Shown one piece after another: positions 43,675 through 55,100 of a DNA stretch of 64,000 nt; position 1 is the stretch's first letter; every line of letters starts with the position of its first letter. Location: contig JAQTYQ010000003.1 in assembly GCA_028688225.1 (NCBI GenBank), positions 1 through 64,000 of the forward strand, in the 5' to 3' direction. The position numbers and the translations under genes are program-made. The DNA comes from Opitutaceae bacterium (lineage in GTDB: Bacteria > Verrucomicrobiota > Verrucomicrobiia > Opitutales > Opitutaceae). Below the pieces are notes generated by a model, which made no database searches, was not told the origin of the DNA, and saw nothing but the letters and a program-made list of their open reading frames with translations.

Positions 43675-44946
43675 TCAGGCGGGGCGTTGCGGCAGCGTAA
43701 AATAAAACGCCGTTCCCTTGCCGAGTTCGCTTTCCATCCATACCCGGCCGCCATGGAGTTGCACGATATGCTTCACAATACTGAGGCCCAGACCGGTGCC
43801 GCCTTTTTCCCGCGAGCGGCCTTTGTCGACGCGATAAAATCTCTCGAAGATATGCGGAATATCCGCTGCCGGGATACCGGGTCCGTTGTCGCGCACACAG
43901 ACCTCGACCTCGTTTCCCTGCAAGCGGGCACTCACATCGATGCGCGAGCCGGATGGGGTATATTTGAGCGCGTTGTCGAGAAGGTTCGCGCACACCTGCG
44001 AAATCTTGAGCGGATCCACCAGCACCGAACCGATGGCCGGCTCGACGGCGAACGAGAGCAGATGCCCGCCGGCCGAGGGACGTCCGCGAATGTCGTCAAC
44101 AAGGCCGGCGATGAGGTCGGCGAGCACGGTCGATTCACAGTGCAAACCGGGATTGATCGATTCCAGGCGTGAGAGCGTGAGCAGGTCCTCGAGCAGCGAG
44201 TTGAGGCGCTCGGTATGGCGCTGGATGGTCTGGAGAAAGCGCTCGCGATCTTCAATCGGCATGCTGCGATGGCCGTCGACCAGGGTCTCGATATAGCCCT
44301 TGATGATGCTCAGGGGAGTCCGGAGTTCATGGGAGACATTGGCCACAAAATCCTTCCGGATGCCTTCCAGCTCCTTCTGCCTCGTGATATCGTGGAGCAC
44401 GAACAGCGCCCAGGAACCCCGGTCACCATTCAGGGGGGTCACGAGCGCGCCGGTGACCTCCAGCCAGAGGGAAACAGTGCCCTCGATGAATTCGAGTTCG
44501 TGTTGCGGCTGGGCGCGGCCGCTGCGCACGGCCTCGACGTAATTAAGGAAGGCTACACTATGAAGAACGATTTCCAGCCGCTGGTTGAGGATGTCCTTCG
44601 CCCGAGGGAAAATGGTCTGCAGCGCTTTGTTTGCGAGCAGGATTCGGTTTTCGGCATCAACAATGAGCACGGCCTCCTGCAGGCTCCCCAGGGTGGCCTC
44701 GAGCTGGGCAAGCTGCCCCGAGCGCAGCTGCTGCAAGTGAGCGACCTCGGCGATGAGTTCATTGGCCGCAGAATACAGCCGATCCCAACCGGCAGTGGTT
44801 TTGCCATCAGCCTCCTTTACGCGCAGCAGCGGTCGCTTTTCCAGGATGGCCTGATGGAGGCTGCGTAGTGCTTGGCGGTGATCGCGGAGCCGCTTAAGGG
44901 CAATGACAAGGCCGACGCCAAGGGCGGCGGTGATCAGGTAGAGCAT
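43675..44946 (-). CDS. phoR: PhoR-like sensor histidine kinase
   Basis: A 423-residue membrane kinase. One N-terminal membrane segment (MLYLITAALGVGLVIALKRL), a PAS-type domain (LQEAVLIVDAENRILLANKA), HisKA with the phospho-His (RKDFVANVSHELRTPLSIIK) and HATPase_c with the N box (CANLLDNALKYTP) and G boxes (DNGPGIP, GGTGLGLSIV). A large periplasmic sensor is absent, as in PhoR. It overlaps phoB by 13 bp and is translated after it. Likely senses phosphate status through the Pst system, by family analogy. Confidence 0.9.
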   Translation of the reverse strand: MLYLITAALGVGLVIALKRLRDHRQALRSLHQAILEKRPLLRVKEADGKTTAGWDRLYSAANELIAEVAHLQQLRSGQLAQLEATLGSLQEAVLIVDAENRILLANKALQTIFPRAKDILNQRLEIVLHSVAFLNYVEAVRSGRAQPQHELEFIEGTVSLWLEVTGALVTPLNGDRGSWALFVLHDITRQKELEGIRKDFVANVSHELRTPLSIIKGYIETLVDGHRSMPIEDRERFLQTIQRHTERLNSLLEDLLTLSRLESINPGLHCESTVLADLIAGLVDDIRGRPSAGGHLLSFAVEPAIGSVLVDPLKISQVCANLLDNALKYTPSGSRIDVSARLQGNEVEVCVRDNGPGIPAADIPHIFERFYRVDKGRSREKGGTGLGLSIVKHIVQLHGGRVWMESELGKGTAFYFTLPQRPA

Positions 44947-45653
44947 GCTTCGATTTTGCGTTCAGCAATGCGGTATCCAACCCCGCGGACTGTTTCAACC
45001 CAATCAGCCTCGGAACCGAGTTTCTCGCGCAAGCGGCGGATGTGGGTATCGACCGTCCGGGTTTCAATCTCCGTCTCATAGTTCCATACATTGATGAGCA
45101 AGTGTTCACGTGTCTGCACCCGGCCCCGGCGTTCCATGAGTAGACGGAGCAGTTTGAACTCAGTCGCAGTCAGTTCAATCGGGCGCCCATGAACGGAGAC
45201 TTCATGGCGCTCGATATCGAGGACGATTTGCCCGACCTGAACGCGTTTGACTTCTTCTGAAACGTCTTCGGCTACACGACGGAGGATTGACTGGATTCTA
45301 AGTATTAACTCTTTTATATTAAAAGGTTTGCATATGTAATCATCGCAACCAATTTCAAATCCGACGATACGGTCGCTTTCTTCTGCTTTGGCCGTAAGGA
45401 AAATGATAGGCACATTCTTGAGCTTGGGATCAGCACGCAAGATGCGGCAGATCTGAGTGCCGTTAAGATCGGGCATCATGATATCCAGGATGACGAGATC
45501 TGGTAAGAAGGAACGAGCGATTCCTATACTGACGTTGGGATTATTAACAGTCTCTACTTGATAGCCTTTGGCCTTAAGATGGTACGATACGAGGTCAGCT
45601 ACGTCCGGTTCGTCGTCAACAACCAGAATCTTCTTGGGCCTGTGCTCTGACAT
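44934..45653 (-). CDS. phoB: PhoB-like OmpR-family response regulator
   Basis: A 239-residue two-domain regulator. The receiver has the acidic pocket (ILVVDDEPD), the phosphoacceptor in LVILDIMMPDLNG and the Lys in DDYICKPFN. The winged helix ends TRTVDTHIRRLREKLG and VRGVGYRIA. It precedes phoR with a 13-bp overlap, the usual operon. GC drops noticeably from about 45300 onward into mnmG. PhoB identity is by analogy to the gene pair; pst genes are not in the window. Confidence 0.9.
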   Translation of the reverse strand: MSEHRPKKILVVDDEPDVADLVSYHLKAKGYQVETVNNPNVSIGIARSFLPDLVILDIMMPDLNGTQICRILRADPKLKNVPIIFLTAKAEESDRIVGFEIGCDDYICKPFNIKELILRIQSILRRVAEDVSEEVKRVQVGQIVLDIERHEVSVHGRPIELTATEFKLLRLLMERRGRVQTREHLLINVWNYETEIETRTVDTHIRRLREKLGSEADWVETVRGVGYRIAERKIEACST

Positions 45654-45772
45654 GGGGATTGAGCATAAGCTGGGCGGATGTGTTTGCTAGTGTATTTCGG
45701 GGTGTCACTTATTTGTTACATCAACGGCAATCTTGCGCCGTTGTCCGCAGCAGGCCGTTTGGTGGTCATTAA

Positions 45773-47647
45773 TTACCGATCAGACGTGTTCCCCCCACCC
45801 GCCTTGATAAGGACCATGAGAATGCTGATGTCTGCTGGGTTGACACCGCTGATGCGGCCAGCCTGGCCCAAGGTAGAGGGGCGGATTTGCTGGAGTTTTA
45901 AGGCACTTTCGTGGCGCAGGCCACGGATGGACAAGTAGTCAATCCCCTCAGGAATTCGAATACGTTCGATTTCGAACATTTTCCCAATCTGGCGCAGTTC
46001 GCGCTCCAAATAACCTCGATAGTGGACGCGATAAAGGACCTCTTGTCGGATTGGCTCAGTCTCTGAGAGAAATTCGGGGGGCAATGCTTCTATCCTCTCT
46101 CCCCGCCGGAGACGGTCTCCCCACGTCGTACCGTTCTCACTGGAAGATTCCAGTTTGTCCGTCCAATTTTCGATCAGCAGTTTTTTTTGTTGTATTCTCC
46201 CTAATCTATTATTGGACAATAAGTTAAACAATTTTGAATGGTGTACTAATCGCAGCTCCGCGCTGCCGTGGTTAAATAGCAGACGATATTCGGCTCGACT
46301 AGTGAACATACGATAGGGCTCAGTCGTTCCTTTGGTGACAAGGTCATCGATCAAAACACCGATATAACCTTCGTCACGTTTGATAATAAGGGGAGGGCTG
46401 CTTTTTATCTTCTGCACAGCATTGATTCCGGCGATAATCCCCTGCCCTGCTGCTTCCTCGTAACCGGAAGTACCGTTGATTTGCCCTGCAAGAAATAGAT
46501 TAGTGACCTTCTTCGACTCTAATGATGGATATAGCTGAGTCGGTGGAGCAAAATCATACTCAACGGCATAAGCAGGCCTCAGGATGACTGCTTGCTCAAG
46601 CCCCGGGATACTATGAACCATTTCAAGCTGAATTTCGAAGGGAAGACTCGTTGATAGGCCATTAATGTAGAACTCATTTGTCCCCCTACCCTCAGGTTCC
46701 AAGAATAAGATATGCCGAAGCTTATCCGAAAAACGGACAAATTTGTCTTCAATGCTTGGACAATAGCGCGGCCCTATTCCGGTGATTTCTCCGCTGTACA
46801 TCGCTGATCGGTGAAGGTTTTTCCGGACTATTTCGGCCGTCAGACCTGTAGTATAAGTGATCCAGCAGGATACTTGGTTACTACCAGGCGGCCATCCCAA
46901 GCGATGCTCACTGGTATGTTCCACGTGGAACAAATCCTCTGGATCCCGCGTGTCATGAAAGGCAAAAAAAACAGGATGATCATCACCTTTCTGCTCTTGA
47001 GTTTTTGAGAAGTTAATGCTGCGGCCCAATATTCGCGGAGGCGTCCCGGTCTTGAGTCGTTGCAACTCTATACCGGCATTAAGCAGACTCTCCGAAAGCG
47101 TTTTCGCACAAAAATCCCCAAGGCGCCCACCTTCGTTTTTGTTTTGGCCAATATGCATCAGGCCACGCAGGAATGTCCCTGTTGTAATAATGACAGTCGT
47201 CCCGAAAAAATCGATATCGAGGTTGGTACGACAGCCAAGAACCTGTCCATTCCTGATGATCAATCCAGCGACGGTAGCCTGAAAAAGTTGAAGATTGGGT
47301 TGCAGCTCTAGAGTGTGTTTCAGACGAAGTTGGTAGGTTTTCTTGTCACATTGGGCACGTGGGGATTGGACAGCCGGACCTTTCGACTCATTTAATAATC
47401 TGAATTGTATTGCGGTGACATCTGCGTTGATGGCCATTTCGCCTCCAAGTGCATCAATCTCACGCACTATCTGTCCCTTGGCTTGGCCGCCGATCGCTGG
47501 ATTGCAGCTCATTTGGGCAATCGTATCGATGTTGCCTGTCAGAAGGAGGGTGGAGGCTCCCATCCTTGAGGCCGCCAGGGCAGCCTCAACTCCTGCATGA
47601 CCAGCCCCGCACACGATGACATCAAACTGTATCTTGTTGTTTGTCAT
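45773..47647 (-). CDS. mnmG: tRNA uridine-5-carboxymethylaminomethyl(34) synthesis enzyme
   Basis: FAD enzyme that with MnmE installs the (carboxymethyl)aminomethyl group on U34. 624 residues with the FAD motif [59 protein letters not shown] and [20 protein letters not shown]. The gene has clearly lower GC than the window average and a different codon feel from neighbouring mnmE and trmB, hinting at replacement by transfer. It lies 36 bp downstream of mnmE on the same strand. Confidence 0.96.
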   Translation of the reverse strand: MTNNKIQFDVIVCGAGHAGVEAALAASRMGASTLLLTGNIDTIAQMSCNPAIGGQAKGQIVREIDALGGEMAINADVTAIQFRLLNESKGPAVQSPRAQCDKKTYQLRLKHTLELQPNLQLFQATVAGLIIRNGQVLGCRTNLDIDFFGTTVIITTGTFLRGLMHIGQNKNEGGRLGDFCAKTLSESLLNAGIELQRLKTGTPPRILGRSINFSKTQEQKGDDHPVFFAFHDTRDPEDLFHVEHTSEHRLGWPPGSNQVSCWITYTTGLTAEIVRKNLHRSAMYSGEITGIGPRYCPSIEDKFVRFSDKLRHILFLEPEGRGTNEFYINGLSTSLPFEIQLEMVHSIPGLEQAVILRPAYAVEYDFAPPTQLYPSLESKKVTNLFLAGQINGTSGYEEAAGQGIIAGINAVQKIKSSPPLIIKRDEGYIGVLIDDLVTKGTTEPYRMFTSRAEYRLLFNHGSAELRLVHHSKLFNLLSNNRLGRIQQKKLLIENWTDKLESSSENGTTWGDRLRRGERIEALPPEFLSETEPIRQEVLYRVHYRGYLERELRQIGKMFEIERIRIPEGIDYLSIRGLRHESALKLQQIRPSTLGQAGRISGVNPADISILMVLIKAGGGNTSDR

Positions 47648-47683
47648 TTACATAAGTAAATTTAGTAAGCTGCATCAACAAGA

Positions 47684-49039
47684 TTATTTCCCAATACAAA
47701 AAGTAGAGAAAAGGCGGTCCAAGACATGTTCATTGTCGACCTTGCCTGATATCTCTCCAAAGGCAGCGAGTACACCTCTTAGGTCGCTTGCCAGCAGCTC
47801 CGATGGGCACGTGCTCTCAAGCTTGGTTTGTGCCTCGCGTAAGCAGGTACTAGCTTGATTCAAGGCATACGCGTGGCGGGAGTTAATTGTCACAAGATCT
47901 TCGCCTTGTTCCACGCGGAACGATTCGGCGCGTTGAATGATCGCCGTGACGAGTTCGTCGCACCCAGCTCCAGTCAAGGCCGAAGTCTTCATGATGGGCA
48001 ACGACGTTGGCAACGCGGGGTGGAAGCCAACAGGGGCGAGGTCAATCTTGTTGATTACGGCGAGGGTGCTTTGTGGCGTGAGGCGGGCTTGAATTTCCCG
48101 GGGTAGGGGGGGCACGGGGCGGGTGGCGTCGAGGACGAGCAGCATCAGATCTGCCTCCGCGGCTCGCTCCAGGGTTTTCGCCATGCCGAGTTTCTCGATC
48201 GGCGAGGGCCGGGGATTAAGGCCAGCAGTATCTGTGAATCTGATACAGTGTGGCCCAAGCGTAATGCGTTCCTCGAGGTAGTCACGCGTCGTTCCTGCTT
48301 CCGCGCTCACCAGGGCGCGTTCATGCCCGACGAGACGGTTGAGCAGACTGCTTTTACCTGAGTTGGGTTCTCCCAGGATGACGGTCTTCAGCCCATCGCG
48401 CAGAATCGTCCCATAATGATTCGTGGCCAGAAGCCGGGCTGTCGCCACAGCCAGTCGCTGGACACCGGCCAGCAGGTTTGCGCGATCCTCGCCCGGCAGG
48501 TCTTCGTCCGGAAAGTCGATGTAGGCTTCGACCCGCGCGAGCAAATCGATGAGTTGATCGGTCATGTCCTGCATGCATCGCCCCAAGGCGCCGCGGAGTT
48601 GCTGATTGGCTGCCAAGAGCGCCCGTTCGCTCTTGGCATGAATGAGATCCATCACCGCTTCAGCTTGGCATAAATCGATGCGGCCGTTGAGAAAGGCTCG
48701 CTTCGAAAATTCACCCGGCTCCGCTGGTCGACATCCCCGAGCATAGAGGTCGCTCAATATCTTATGGACTATGAATGGGTTACCATGGCAGCTGATTTCA
48801 AGAAGATCTTCACCGGTGTAAGAGTGCGGCGCCTGGAAGAACACATAGATGACATCGTCAATCAGGCTGCCGGCCTGGTCATAATAATCACTGTGACGTG
48901 CCTGGCGTGGAAGGAGAGGCTTGCTGGGAATTGCCCGTATAAGTCCAGCGGCCAGCGGTCCGCTTGCGCGCACAAGGGCAAGGGCGGATGTGCCGACGGG
49001 CGTGGCCAGTGCGGCGATTGTATCGGTGGTGGACACCAT
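47684..49039 (-). CDS. mnmE: tRNA modification GTPase MnmE
   Basis: Partner of MnmG in U34 modification. ATG 49039 gives 451 residues (MVSTTDTIAALATPVGTSAL); a TTG at 49051 is the alternative. The folate-binding N-domain, helical domain and G domain are recognisable: G1 GEPNSGKSSLLNRL, G2/G3 AGTTRDYLEERI and DTAGLN, G4 NKID. The C-terminal CIGK carries the conserved Cys. mnmE precedes mnmG, so both subunits come from one transcript. Confidence 0.95.
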   Translation of the reverse strand: MVSTTDTIAALATPVGTSALALVRASGPLAAGLIRAIPSKPLLPRQARHSDYYDQAGSLIDDVIYVFFQAPHSYTGEDLLEISCHGNPFIVHKILSDLYARGCRPAEPGEFSKRAFLNGRIDLCQAEAVMDLIHAKSERALLAANQQLRGALGRCMQDMTDQLIDLLARVEAYIDFPDEDLPGEDRANLLAGVQRLAVATARLLATNHYGTILRDGLKTVILGEPNSGKSSLLNRLVGHERALVSAEAGTTRDYLEERITLGPHCIRFTDTAGLNPRPSPIEKLGMAKTLERAAEADLMLLVLDATRPVPPLPREIQARLTPQSTLAVINKIDLAPVGFHPALPTSLPIMKTSALTGAGCDELVTAIIQRAESFRVEQGEDLVTINSRHAYALNQASTCLREAQTKLESTCPSELLASDLRGVLAAFGEISGKVDNEHVLDRLFSTFCIGK

Positions 49040-49131
49040 GCCGCCACCCAAACGACGCTGCTGCTGAAGGCAAAGCGAAAGCGCTCCCGAGCCGGGAGCC
49101 GGCGGTGAAACCTGCCTGATTGAACTGCGGC

Positions 49132-50226
49132 TTACTCCACCCGGGCGCCGCTCGTGATTTCAGCACCACCCGTGACGTTCACGCGAGCGAGGATCTCGGT
49201 CGTAATTTTGGCGGCAAGGTCGGGATTTTTTGCCAGCGCCTCCTTGGCTGCTTCGCGCCCTTGACCGATCAGTTCACCATTGTAGGCGATCCACGCGCCT
49301 TTCTTTTCGAGAATCTTGTGCTCAAGGCCCAAATCAAGCAGCGAGCCCGTACGCGAGATGCCTTCATTGTACATGATGTCGAACTCGCACTCGGTGAAGG
49401 GTGGGGCGACTTTGTTTTTCACAACTTTGATCTTGGTCCGGTTGCCGACGACCCTGCCCTCAGGCGTCTTGAGCTGGTCTTTGCGGCGGATGTCAATGCG
49501 CAGCGAGGAAAAGAACTTCAGCGCGCGACCTCCGGGCGTGACTTCGGGGTTGCCGAACATGACGCCGATCTTTTCGCGAATCTGGTTGGTGAAAATGCAA
49601 ACACACTTGGTCCTGCTGACGACCGATGTCAGGCGGCGCATGGCCTGGCTCATAAGGCGCGCCTGCGCGCCGACAGTGGCGTCGCCCATCTGACCGTCCA
49701 GTTCAGCCCGGGACACGAGGGCCGCGACGGAATCGATGACAATGACATCAATGGAATTCGAACGGATCAGCGTTTCGGCGATATTGAGCGCATCTTCACC
49801 GCTGTCGGGTTGCGAGACGAGCAGATCATCGAGTTTCACGCCGACCGTGCGCGCATACTTGGGATCAAGTGCATGCTCTACATCAATAAAGGCGGCGAGG
49901 CCGCCGCGCCGCTGGGCTTCGGCGATGACGCTCAAGCACAAAGTGGTTTTGCCTGACGACTCAGGCCCGAAGATCTCGATGATGCGCCCTCGAGGCAGGC
50001 CGCCAACGCCGAGGGTCAGGTCGATGGCAAGCGAACCCGTGGAAATGGTATCAACCACCATGCGGGTCGCGCTGCCGAGGCGCATAATGGAGCCTTCGCC
50101 GAACTGTTTGGTGATGGCGGAAACGGCAAGTTCGATGTTTTTGATGTGCACCGGATCGGTGGCACGGTCGACCGGTTCGGATCGGGCGGGAGCGGAAGCA
50201 GTTTTAGCGGGGGTGGCTTTGGACAT
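49132..50226 (-). CDS. recA: Recombinase RecA
   Basis: Homologous-recombination ATPase and LexA co-protease. 364 residues with the P-loop [20 protein letters not shown], Walker [14 protein letters not shown]-like [12 protein letters not shown], loop L1 and L2 regions ([34 protein letters not shown]) and a normal C-terminal domain. The N-terminal about 25 residues are Ala/Pro-rich. A candidate LexA-type operator lies 67-95 bp upstream. Confidence 0.98.
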   Translation of the reverse strand: MSKATPAKTASAPARSEPVDRATDPVHIKNIELAVSAITKQFGEGSIMRLGSATRMVVDTISTGSLAIDLTLGVGGLPRGRIIEIFGPESSGKTTLCLSVIAEAQRRGGLAAFIDVEHALDPKYARTVGVKLDDLLVSQPDSGEDALNIAETLIRSNSIDVIVIDSVAALVSRAELDGQMGDATVGAQARLMSQAMRRLTSVVSRTKCVCIFTNQIREKIGVMFGNPEVTPGGRALKFFSSLRIDIRRKDQLKTPEGRVVGNRTKIKVVKNKVAPPFTECEFDIMYNEGISRTGSLLDLGLEHKILEKKGAWIAYNGELIGQGREAAKEALAKNPDLAAKITTEILARVNVTGGAEITSGARVE

Positions 50227-50292
50227 GGGATTTAGAGTATACGGAATATATTTTATCTATGGAAAAAGTAACGCCCGGAGCCAAAAGCGAGG

Positions 50293-50321
50293 CAAGCATA
50301 TGTTCGCAGAACTTTTTCTGC
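50293..50321. promoter_or_regulatory. Candidate LexA-type operator upstream of recA
   Basis: On the minus strand CGAACATATGCTTG (50306-50293) is one base from the Gram-positive SOS box. Immediately beside it GCAGAA-CTTT-TTCTGC (50306-50321) is palindromic, and TGTTC and GAAC half-sites lie 3 bp apart, close to the TGTTC-N4-GAACA motif reported for Verrucomicrobia. Position ahead of recA is right; the spacing mismatch lowers confidence. Confidence 0.4.
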
Positions 50322-50405
50322 AAAGCATCGCCGGCGCAAATGAAAAGAAAGATGCAGACCCACAGGATACGGTCACGACCCCTCCCACCGGGAATACCTC
50401 GGGGC

Positions 50406-51383
50406 TTATCTGTAGCCGTAATGATGTTTGAACCACTCGCCGAACCGGCGCAGGCCTTCCTCCAACAACACCTTGGGCTCATAACCGACCGCGGCACGGA
50501 TGCGCGTCAGATCGGCGCAGGTCTCGGGCATCTCGGTTGCGAGCGACGGCAGCAGCTCCACCTGCGCTTTCCGGCCAAGAAAGGCTTCGAGCATCTGCAC
50601 AAAGGCGGCCATTTCGACGGGCCGATTATGGCCGATGTTAAAAATCTGCCACCCGGGCGCGGATTTCTCGGCCGACGGATAAAGAAGGACTTTGAGCACG
50701 CCATCCACAATATCATCGACATAGGTGAAATCGCGGCGGTAGCGGCCCTGGTTGTAAAGCCGGACGGGCGTACCTTCGCAAATGGCCCGGGCGAAGAGGA
50801 TCGGCGCCATATCCGGCCGCCCCCAAGGTCCATAGACCGTGAAAAAACGCAGTCCGGTGATGTGCAGACCGTGCATGTGCACATAACTGTAGGCCATCGC
50901 CTCGTTGGCCTTTTTGGTCGCAGCGTAAAATGAGAGCGGGTGCCCGGTGTCATCCTCTTCGCGGAATGGCACCCGTGCACTCGAACCGTAGATAGAGCTG
51001 CTCGAGGCGAACACAAGATGCCTGGGGGGGCGCCGCCTGGCGGCCTCAAGCACGCTGGCGAAGCCATCCAGATTGCTGTGCACGTAGGCGGCCGGATTTT
51101 CGAAGCTGTAGCGTACCCCGGTCTGCGCGCCGAGATGCACCACGTAATCGGGCCGCCACTGCTCGTAAATAACGTTGAACGCCGATGCATCAGCGAAGTC
51201 GGCCTTAACAAAACGGAAACCCTCCAGCTTCTCCAACTCCGCCAGGCGCGCGCGCTTCAATTCCACGGAGGCATGCTCGTTCAGGTTGTCCACCCCCAGT
51301 ACCTCGCAATTCCGGGAGCGCGCGAGTCGTTGGCAGGCATGGAAACCGATGAAGCCGGCCGCGCCGGTCACGAGGACTTTCAT
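50406..51383 (-). CDS. UDP-glucuronate 4-epimerase-like NAD-dependent epimerase
   Basis: Extended SDR of 325 residues for nucleotide-sugar epimerisation. KVLVTGAAGFIGFHACQRLA (NAD site), YAATKKANEAMAYSYVHMHG (catalytic Tyr and Lys), TGLRFFTVYGPWGRPDMAPI and RDFTYVDDIVDGVLK match UDP-glucuronate 4-epimerases, which supply UDP-galacturonate for surface polysaccharide. Substrate is inferred from those motifs. No polysaccharide cluster is adjacent. Confidence 0.87.
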   Translation of the reverse strand: MKVLVTGAAGFIGFHACQRLARSRNCEVLGVDNLNEHASVELKRARLAELEKLEGFRFVKADFADASAFNVIYEQWRPDYVVHLGAQTGVRYSFENPAAYVHSNLDGFASVLEAARRRPPRHLVFASSSSIYGSSARVPFREEDDTGHPLSFYAATKKANEAMAYSYVHMHGLHITGLRFFTVYGPWGRPDMAPILFARAICEGTPVRLYNQGRYRRDFTYVDDIVDGVLKVLLYPSAEKSAPGWQIFNIGHNRPVEMAAFVQMLEAFLGRKAQVELLPSLATEMPETCADLTRIRAAVGYEPKVLLEEGLRRFGEWFKHHYGYR

Positions 51384-51548
51384 GGGCGGGGTCTAGCCGA
51401 AAGGGTGGGGCGCCGCTAGGCAAAACTCCGCGTGCAGGCACCAAACGGCGGTGGGAACCGCCGCTGAAAAAAGCTGAACCTTTCTCTTGATCGCGCAGAA
51501 ATCGCTCCTATAAGTTGCGCCGCCTTTGCCTCTCGGCATTGTTCCCAT

Positions 51549-51884
51549 ATGAAGATCAAGGCATACCTGAAACCGCACTGCGGCTGGTCCCGCGGTGTAC
51601 GGGCCGTCATGCGCAAGTTCAATCTCGAGTTCAAAGACATTGATATCCTCAACGATCGCGCCAACTACGAGGAGATGGTGCGCAAGTCAGGTCAGCCTCT
51701 TTCCCCCTGTGTCGAGATCGACGGTGTGATGCTGGCCGATATTTCCGGCGAAGAGGTTGAAAATTACCTTCTCGCCAACAACCTCGTCACGCCCAACGAC
51801 GTTCAGGCCGACGAGCCAACCAACGTCGGCTGCAGGGAGGGGGAGAATGCTAAAATGGCAACCAAAACCATCCGGTTCTTCTGA
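51549..51884 (+). CDS. Glutaredoxin-family protein with CGWS site
   Basis: A 111-residue thioredoxin-fold protein. The redox site is CGWS (KPHCGWSRGVRAVM), a monothiol-like variant of CPYC/CGFS. The cis-Pro region reads LSPCVEIDGVMLADISGEEV. The C-terminal about 25 residues (ADEPTNVGCREGENAKMATK) extend beyond the usual fold and contain one extra Cys. It could act in glutathione-linked reduction or Fe-S handling; this is inference. A strong intrinsic terminator follows. Confidence 0.82.
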   Translation: MKIKAYLKPHCGWSRGVRAVMRKFNLEFKDIDILNDRANYEEMVRKSGQPLSPCVEIDGVMLADISGEEVENYLLANNLVTPNDVQADEPTNVGCREGENAKMATKTIRFF

Positions 51885-51919
51885 CGAGCCAACCTAGTCA
51901 AAACCATCCTCGTTTTACA

Positions 51920-51957
51920 GGGCCGGCTCACGCACCGCGCGACCGGCTCTTTTTTTG
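51920..51957 (+). terminator. Rho-independent terminator after the glutaredoxin gene
   Basis: An 8-bp stem (AGGGCCGG paired with CCGGCTCT, one G-U) followed by a run of seven T, 36 bp past the stop codon. Confidence 0.85.
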
Positions 51958-52113
51958 TGCATCCATCACCTAGTTTAACCATTCGCCCAACTCGATCCCT
52001 CATGGTCGGTGAGGCTCACCGAGCTGCGGAAGCCGCCACCGGATCTTGCTCCCGAGGGCGGGAATCTAGTTTACCATTGACCCGACGGTTAACGCTACAC
52101 GGTATCCGAAAAG

Positions 52114-55100
52114 ATGAACAAGAGAAGTGACAGTACTGGTGCTTCCCGTCCACGGTGGCCGGGGCTGCCGCCGAAGCAGGGCCTTTATGATCCATGGTTT
52201 GAGCACGATGCCTGCGGTGTTGGTTTCGTTGTGGACATGAAAGGCCGCCAATCGCATCAGATTTTGCAGCAGGCACTCCAGGTACTGAAGAACCTTGATC
52301 ATCGAGGTGCCAGCGGCAGCGAGCCCAATACCGGTGACGGTGCGGGGGTGCTCTTGCAAATGCCGCATACATTTCTCAGGGGGGTATGCAAGAAAGCCCG
52401 CATCATGCTGCCGGATTCTGCAGAGTACGGCAGCGGGCTGGTCTTCCTGCCGCGCAATCCCACGCACCGTCGCCGTTTGGAGGAGCGCTTCGAGCAGATT
52501 GTTCAGTCGGAAGGGCAGAGCTTCCTTGGCTGGCGCACGGTGCCCACCAATAGTTCATCGCTGGGAGACACTGCCCGGTCATGTGAACCGTTCATTCGAC
52601 AGATTTTCATCGGCCGGAACAAACAGCTGACAGATGATCTGGCATTCGAGCGGAAGCTCTACGTAATCCGCAAGCGCGCCTACAACGAGATCCGTGTGGC
52701 CGGTCTCGATGGTGGCGAATACTGGTACCTGCCTAGTCTGTCCTACAAGACCATCATCTACAAGGGCATGCTCCTCACGGAGCAACTGCCGGAGTATTTC
52801 CCTGATCTGCGGGATCCGGCGATGGAAACCGCGCTGGCGCTTGTCCATTCGCGATTCAGCACCAATACCTTCCCGAGTTGGGAGCGCGCCCATCCGTATC
52901 GTTACATGGCGCACAATGGCGAGATCAACACCCTGCGCGGTAATATCAACTGGATGCATGCCCGCGGCGCCCTTTTCGAGTCGGATCTGTTCGGGGATGA
53001 CATGGGAAAGGTTCATCCGATCATCGATCCCAATGGCAGCGACTCGGCGATGTTTGACAACACCCTCGAACTGCTCGTGCTGGCCGGACGTTCGCTGCCG
53101 CATGCGATGATGATGATGATCCCGGAGCCTTGGTCCAAGCATGAGACCATGGACGACGCCCGGAAAGCGTTTTACCAGTATCATTCGTGCCTAATGGAGC
53201 CGTGGGATGGCCCGGCCTCCATCGCTTTTACTGACGGTAAAAAGATCGGCGCCGTGCTTGATCGCAATGGCCTCCGCCCCTCGCGTTATTATGTGACCAA
53301 AGACGACCGGGTGATCATGGCCTCCGAAGTTGGCGTCCTCGATGTACCAGCGGATCAAGTCGCACAGAAAGGCCGCCTCCAGCCAGGTCGCATGTTTCTC
53401 ATCGATACCGAGGAAGGGCGCATTGTGTCCGATGAGGAAATCAAGGGTAAGATCGCCACGGAGCGCCCTTATCGCCTTTGGCTGAACGAACAGCTCGTCC
53501 ATCTCGACGACCTGCCGGCGGCGCCGGCGATTCCCGAGCCGAATTCCCGGACGCTGCTGCAACGGCAGATCGCCTTTGGTTACACATTCGAAGACCAGCG
53601 CATCATTCTCACTCCCATGGCGCGCGACGGAGTCGAGCCGATCGGCTCCATGGGCAATGACGCTGCCCTGGCGGTGCTCTCCAACAAGCCGCGGCTCCTC
53701 TACGACTATTTCAAGGAGCTCTTTGCCCAGGTCACCAACCCGCCGATCGATTGCATCCGTGAGGAACTCATCATCTCGGCGGAAACGAGGATTGGATCCG
53801 AAGGCAACTTGTTGAATCCGCAGCCATCCGCCTGTCGTCGGGTGGAACTGGAATGGCCGATTCTCACCAATGAGGAGTTTGCCAAGCTGCGTCGCCTAGA
53901 CCTTCCGGGCTTCAAGGTTGGGGTGCTGCCAGTTCTCTTCCGGGTGACCCGCGGAGAGAAGGGCCTCAGCAAATCCCTGGAAGAGTTGTGCGTGATGGCG
54001 CGCCGCATGATCGAGGAGGAGGAGATCAATGTCATCATCCTTAGCGATCGTGGGGTGAACCAGGATTACGCGCCGGTGCCTGCATTGCTCGCCGTCGCCG
54101 GTCTCCATCATTACCTCATCCGAGAAGGATTGCGGACGCGCATCAGCATGCTGCTCGAAACTGCGGAGGCGCGCGAAGTGCATCACTTCTCGCTGCTGAT
54201 CGGTTACGGCTGCAGCGCGATCAATCCCTATCTCGCCTTCGAAACCGTCGATGAGATGATCCACGACGGCCTGCTGCCCAATGTGGATCACAAGACAGCC
54301 TGCAAGAATATAGTCAAAGCGGCGTCCAAGGGTGTCATCAAGGTGATGTCCAAGATGGGCATTTCGTCCATTCAGAGCTACCGGGGAGCGCAAGTGTTCG
54401 AAGCGGTGGGCCTCCGGCAGGACGTGGTGGACAAATATTTCACTTGGACCCCGTCGCGGATCGGTGGCATCGGGCTCGACGTCATTGCTCAGGAGGTGCT
54501 CGCGCGGCATCATCAGGCGTTTCCCCAGCGGTTGATCAATGGCAGCGTACTGCCGGTGGGGGGCCAGTACCAGTGGCGGGATGATGGCGAAGTCCATCTC
54601 TTCAATCCCGAGACGATCCACCGCCTGCAGAAGGCCGTGCGCACCGGCAGTTACACGGTGTTCAAGGATTACGCCAAACTCATCAATAATCAGGCGAAAG
54701 ACCTTTGCACGCTGCGTGGCTTACTCGATTTCAAGCCCAGCGAACCGATCCCGATCGAGGAGGTTGAACCGGTGGAGAGCATTATGAAACGGTTCAAAAC
54801 CGGCGCGATGTCCTACGGCTCCATCAGCAAGGAGGCCCACGAGAACATGGCGATCGCGATGAACCGCATCGGCGGCAAGAGCAATACCGGCGAGGGCGGC
54901 GAAGATCCGGTCCGCTACGAACCCCTGCCCAACGGCGACTCCAAGAACTCGGCCATCAAGCAGGTCGCTTCTGGCCGCTTCGGGGTCACGAGCGAATATC
55001 TCGTCAACGCGCGCGAACTCCAGATCAAGATGGCCCAGGGCGCCAAGCCCGGTGAAGGCGGCCAGTTGCCTGGTACCAAGGTCTACCCGTGGATTGCCAA

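Noticed and set aside
45654-49131. mnmG-mnmE region considered as a replication origin
   Set aside because: These genes flank oriC in some bacteria, but I found no DnaA boxes, and dnaA, rnpA and rpmH are absent.
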